Shown: piece by piece, positions 24,063 through 26,467 of the stretch | How the letters are laid out: each line of letters begins with the position of its first letter | Numbering within the stretch: the stretch's first letter is position 1 | From: JAAYCI01 sp964370295 | GTDB taxonomy: Bacteria; Bacillota; Clostridia; Oscillospirales; Ruminococcaceae | Direction: 5' to 3' | Assembly (NCBI GenBank): GCA_964370295.1 | Contig: CAYJIR010000032.1 | Coordinates: 1 to 26,467 of the forward strand | Length of the DNA: 26,467 nucleotides | Position numbers and translations under genes: made by a program | The notes under the pieces: model-generated | Seen by the model: the letters and a program-made list of their open reading frames with translations, nothing else | Told to the model about the DNA's origin: nothing | The model's database searches: none

Positions 24063-25513
24063 CAGGCGTTCTCCTTTAACACATTAAGATGTGTAACGTC
24101 GAGGCTTTCCGGCCCGGTTAGCTTGCAGCCCTTTTCTTTGGTGTACAAGATATAATCTATAATCTCCTGTGTGACCTCTTCGCCCGGCGCCAGCACAGGG
24201 ATACCCGGTGGATAACACATGACAAATTCGCAGGATACCCTGTGTTTGCACGCCTGAAGAGGCAGGGTTTCTTTGGGGGCGTAAAACGCCGTTTGGGGAG
24301 AGTAAAGCACATGGGGGCTGATGTATTCACTATCCAGCATACCCATTTTGTCTTTTTTATAAATTCTGCGTATTTCGTATAACGCGCTGATAAAACGCTC
24401 TAGGTTTTTCTTTTTATCGCCCACGGAAAGGTAGGCCAAAATATTGCCGATGTCGCCAAATTCTATTTGGATGTTGTATTCGTCGCGCAGCAAGTCGTAA
24501 ACCTCTATGCCGGCCAGCCCCAGCTCCAAAGTGTTGATGGATAGCTTGGTGACGTCAAAATCAAACACACTGTCGCCGTTGATGATTTCTTTAGAATAGG
24601 CGTAATAATCGCCAATGTTGTTGATTTCGCTGCGCACATAGTGTGCAAAATTTTTTACTTTTTCGAAAATAGCCTCGCCGTTTAAGGCCAAATTACGCCT
24701 TGAGATATCTAGGCTGACCAGCAAAAGATAGTTGGCACTGGTGGTTTGCATCAAATTGATGATTTGCCGCACATAATTGGGGTTGACATTTTCTCCACAT
24801 AGCAAAATGGAGCTTTGCGTAAGAGAACCGCCCGATTTGTGCATGCTGACACTGGCCATGTCGGCCCCTGCGTCCATGGCGGCGAGGGGCATGTCTTTGC
24901 CAAAATAAAAATGGGTGCCGTGTGCTTCGTCTACCAACACTTGCATGCCGTGTGCGTGGGCCAGTGCGGTGATGGACTTTAAATCGGAACATACGCCGTA
25001 ATAAGTGGGGTTGTTTAATAGCACGGCCTTGGCTTTGGGGTGGCGCTGTATGGCCTCTTGCACCCCTTGTAAAGTCATGCCCAGGGCAATGCCCAGGGTT
25101 TTGTTTGTTTGCGGATTTATATACACAGGCACGGCCCCGCAGAGAACGAGGGCATTGATGACACTTTGATGGACATTTCTTGGCAAAATAAGCTCGTCAC
25201 CCGCCTTGACGGTGGCCAAAACCATGGCCTGCACAGACGAGGTGGTGCCGCCCACCATAAAAAAGGCAGAGGCGGCACGAAAAGCGGCGGCGGCCAATTC
25301 TTCGGCCTCTTTGATAACACCGGTTGGGTGGCACAAATTGTCTAGGCTTTTCATGGAGTTTACATCCACGCTCATGCATTGTTGGCCCAAAAATTCGGTG
25401 AGCTCGGGGTTGCCCTTGCCGCGTTTGTGGCCGGGCACGTCGAAGGGCACAAGACGGTTTTGGCGAAGGTCTTCCAAAGCGTCCAAAATGGGGGTGCGGT
25501 TTTGTTTTTCCAC
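24062..25513 (-). CDS. speA: Arginine decarboxylase, Orn/Lys/Arg decarboxylase family (PLP)
   Basis: The protein is 483 residues from GTG 25513, which has AAGGAGA directly upstream; the frame is open nine codons further without a better site. It belongs to the fold-I decarboxylases like Bacillus SpeA: FDVPGHKRGKG (24-34), HPTGVIKEAEE (62-72), DEAHGTHF (195-202) and the PLP lysine K226 in SMHKSGG. The C-terminal domain has ISPHVLYSPQTAFYAP and CYPPGIPVLAPGE, also seen in lysine decarboxylases. Arginine is the most likely substrate because agmatinase is in the operon; lysine or ornithine cannot be excluded. It lies 30 bases after speD and overlaps speE by one base. Confidence 0.92.
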   Translation of the reverse strand: MEKQNRTPILDALEDLRQNRLVPFDVPGHKRGKGNPELTEFLGQQCMSVDVNSMKSLDNLCHPTGVIKEAEELAAAAFRAASAFFMVGGTTSSVQAMVLATVKAGDELILPRNVHQSVINALVLCGAVPVYINPQTNKTLGIALGMTLQGVQEAIQRHPKAKAVLLNNPTYYGVCSDLKSITALAHAHGMQVLVDEAHGTHFYFGKDMPLAAMDAGADMASVSMHKSGGSLTQSSILLCGENVNPNYVRQIINLMQTTSANYLLLVSLDISRRNLALNGEAIFEKVKNFAHYVRSEINNIGDYYAYSKEIINGDSVFDFDVTKLSINTLELGLAGIEVYDLLRDEYNIQIEFGDIGNILAYLSVGDKKKNLERFISALYEIRRIYKKDKMGMLDSEYISPHVLYSPQTAFYAPKETLPLQACKHRVSCEFVMCYPPGIPVLAPGEEVTQEIIDYILYTKEKGCKLTGPESLDVTHLNVLKENA

Positions 25514-25543
25514 GGGTTCTCCTTGGGCAGGCAGGTGCACACG

Positions 25544-26314
25544 CTAACCGGTACCGTACACGTTCATGCCACTGTAAATTTCTATCATTTCTCGGCGCAA
25601 AGAATTGGTGATATCCAGCCTGGTTTTAGGCGGTATCTCGTAAATGTCGGAGTTGAACAGATAGTTTTGCAAATCCAATTCTTTAACAAGCATCTTGGTG
25701 TGAAAAATGTTCGATTGGTACACATTGATATCGGTGACATCGTATTTTTTTAGGGTTTCGTCGGCAATATATTCTTGTATGGAGGTGATTTTATGATCCA
25801 TAAACAATTTCTTGCCGTTGATGTCACGCGTGAAGCCACGCACACGGTAGTCCAGCGTGATGATGTCGGAATCGAAGCTGGCTACCAAAAAATCTAAGGT
25901 GGACAGGGGGGTGATTTTACCGCAGGTGGCCACATCAATGTCTACGCGGAAGGTAGCAATGGAGGTTTCGGGGTGATATTCGGGGTAGGTGTGCACGGTG
26001 ACATGGCTTTTGTCTAAATGGGCTACAACCGTTTCGCCACTGCGCTTTTTATACATGCTTTCCTCGGCAATCAAAAAGGCCACCGAGGCACCTTGTGGCT
26101 CGTAATCTTGGCGGGAAATATTTAATACCGTGGCGCCTATCATGTCGGTGAGTTTTGTTAAAATATCGGTGAGACGCTCTGAATTATATTGCTCGTTGAT
26201 ATATTGTATATAGTCCTTTTGCTCTCTTGCCGTTTTGGCATAGCAAATGTCGTAAATGTTAAAGCTAAGCGATTTTGTAAGGTTGTTAAAACCATACAAG
26301 TGAAGTTTGTCCAC
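25544..26314 (-). CDS. speD: S-adenosylmethionine decarboxylase proenzyme (enterobacterial type)
   Basis: The protein is 256 residues from GTG 26314. The protein is close to Escherichia coli SpeD along its whole length: LHLYGFNNLTKSLSFNIYD near the start, RQDYEPQGAS (68-77), and AHLDKSHVTVHTYPE with the self-cleavage site before S103, which becomes the pyruvoyl group. CGKITPL and DYRVRGFTRDINGKK follow. This is the larger single-chain class and not the small Bacillus type of about 125 residues. GTG is chosen because AAAGGGAGG lies five or six bases upstream; the longer open frame to 26362 would put that site inside the coding region. First gene of the polyamine operon. Confidence 0.94.
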   Translation of the reverse strand: MDKLHLYGFNNLTKSLSFNIYDICYAKTAREQKDYIQYINEQYNSERLTDILTKLTDMIGATVLNISRQDYEPQGASVAFLIAEESMYKKRSGETVVAHLDKSHVTVHTYPEYHPETSIATFRVDIDVATCGKITPLSTLDFLVASFDSDIITLDYRVRGFTRDINGKKLFMDHKITSIQEYIADETLKKYDVTDINVYQSNIFHTKMLVKELDLQNYLFNSDIYEIPPKTRLDITNSLRREMIEIYSGMNVYGTG

Positions 26315-26352
26315 GGATTTCCTCCCTTTGGCCCATGCTGTTGCCACAAAAT

Positions 26353-26399
26353 AAAAAGACACATCCCTTTAAAGATGCATCCCATAAGCCGGTCTTTTT
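26353..26399 (-). promoter_or_regulatory. Terminator-like hairpin in the speD leader (possible attenuator)
   Basis: Perfect eight-base arms (26353-26360 and 26392-26399, AAAAAGAC/GTCTTTTT) enclose 31 bases that contain a small inner CATC/GATG pairing. On the minus strand the right arm ends in five U followed by AUUUUG. The structure ends 38 bases before the speD start, and that short space holds no promoter, so transcription of the operon should pass through it. It could equally be a terminator of a gene beyond the right edge. Confidence 0.45.
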
Positions 26400-26419
26400 T
26401 AGCAAGAAACCATAGAGTC

Positions 26420-26428
26420 TATATAGCA
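26420..26428 (-). promoter_or_regulatory. Possible extended -10 promoter of the polyamine operon
   Basis: The minus strand reads TGC-TATATA, an extended -10 (TGn) element, about 105 bases upstream of speD. No good -35 is visible at the proper distance. The remaining bases to the right edge show no gene, though a TTGACC at 26451-26456 on the plus strand could be part of a divergent promoter. Confidence 0.35.
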
Positions 26429-26467
26429 GAAACCACTTTTACCACTCTTATTGACCGTTTTACAAGT

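Noticed and set aside
25514..25540. Upstream GTG start for speA at 25540
   Set aside because: The AAGGAGA site lies inside this extension and is correctly placed for the GTG at 25513.

Overview
This window looks like draft chromosomal DNA from a low-to-mid GC Firmicute, most likely a gut-type member of the Clostridia. The case rests on the hrcA-grpE-dnaK-dnaJ order behind a perfect CIRCE operator, strong AGGAGG ribosome sites with frequent TTG and GTG starts, a DnaK of the shorter Gram-positive length, a DUF368/PopT protein, and a polyamine operon that includes the carboxyspermidine route. The genus cannot be named from this sequence. A run of exactly 100 N at 2629-2728 marks a scaffold gap. 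No tRNA, rRNA, CRISPR array, insertion sequence or phage gene was seen.

Layout. Positions 1-1018 (minus) hold a nearly complete CapE-type UDP-sugar dehydratase that runs off the left edge. Positions 1130-2778 (minus) hold a membrane-anchored WG-repeat protein broken by the gap. Divergent from it are popT (3085-3924) and an OFA-family transporter (4040-5284), followed by a terminator. The class I heat-shock operon hrcA-grpE-dnaK-dnaJ covers 5513-10531, with conspicuous hairpins between grpE and dnaK and between dnaK and dnaJ. A 280-base structured stretch without a gene and a bidirectional terminator separate it from rmuC (10873-12141, minus) and a class A penicillin-binding protein (12350-14758, minus). 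The penicillin-binding protein appears to follow a short upstream reading frame.

Positions 15072-18639 (plus) hold two tandem small-plus-large pairs of the 3-isopropylmalate dehydratase/homoaconitase family, with divergent iron-sulfur motifs in the first pair. They are followed by a two-gene threonine/serine exporter (18772-19991). A 23-base perfect inverted repeat then separates these genes from a six-gene minus-strand polyamine operon running from 26314 down to 20032, in the order speD, speA, speE, speB, carboxynorspermidine dehydrogenase, nspC.

How the parts work together. HrcA would repress its own operon at CIRCE, and GrpE, DnaK and DnaJ form one chaperone machine. PopT, the penicillin-binding protein and the CapE enzyme all serve the cell envelope. 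The polyamine operon is the most notable block. Arginine decarboxylase and agmatinase give putrescine, and the operon then encodes two separate routes for adding an aminopropyl group: SpeD plus SpeE from S-adenosylmethionine, and the dehydrogenase plus NspC from aspartate semialdehyde. The tandem dehydratase pairs are the other place where an undescribed substrate is plausible.
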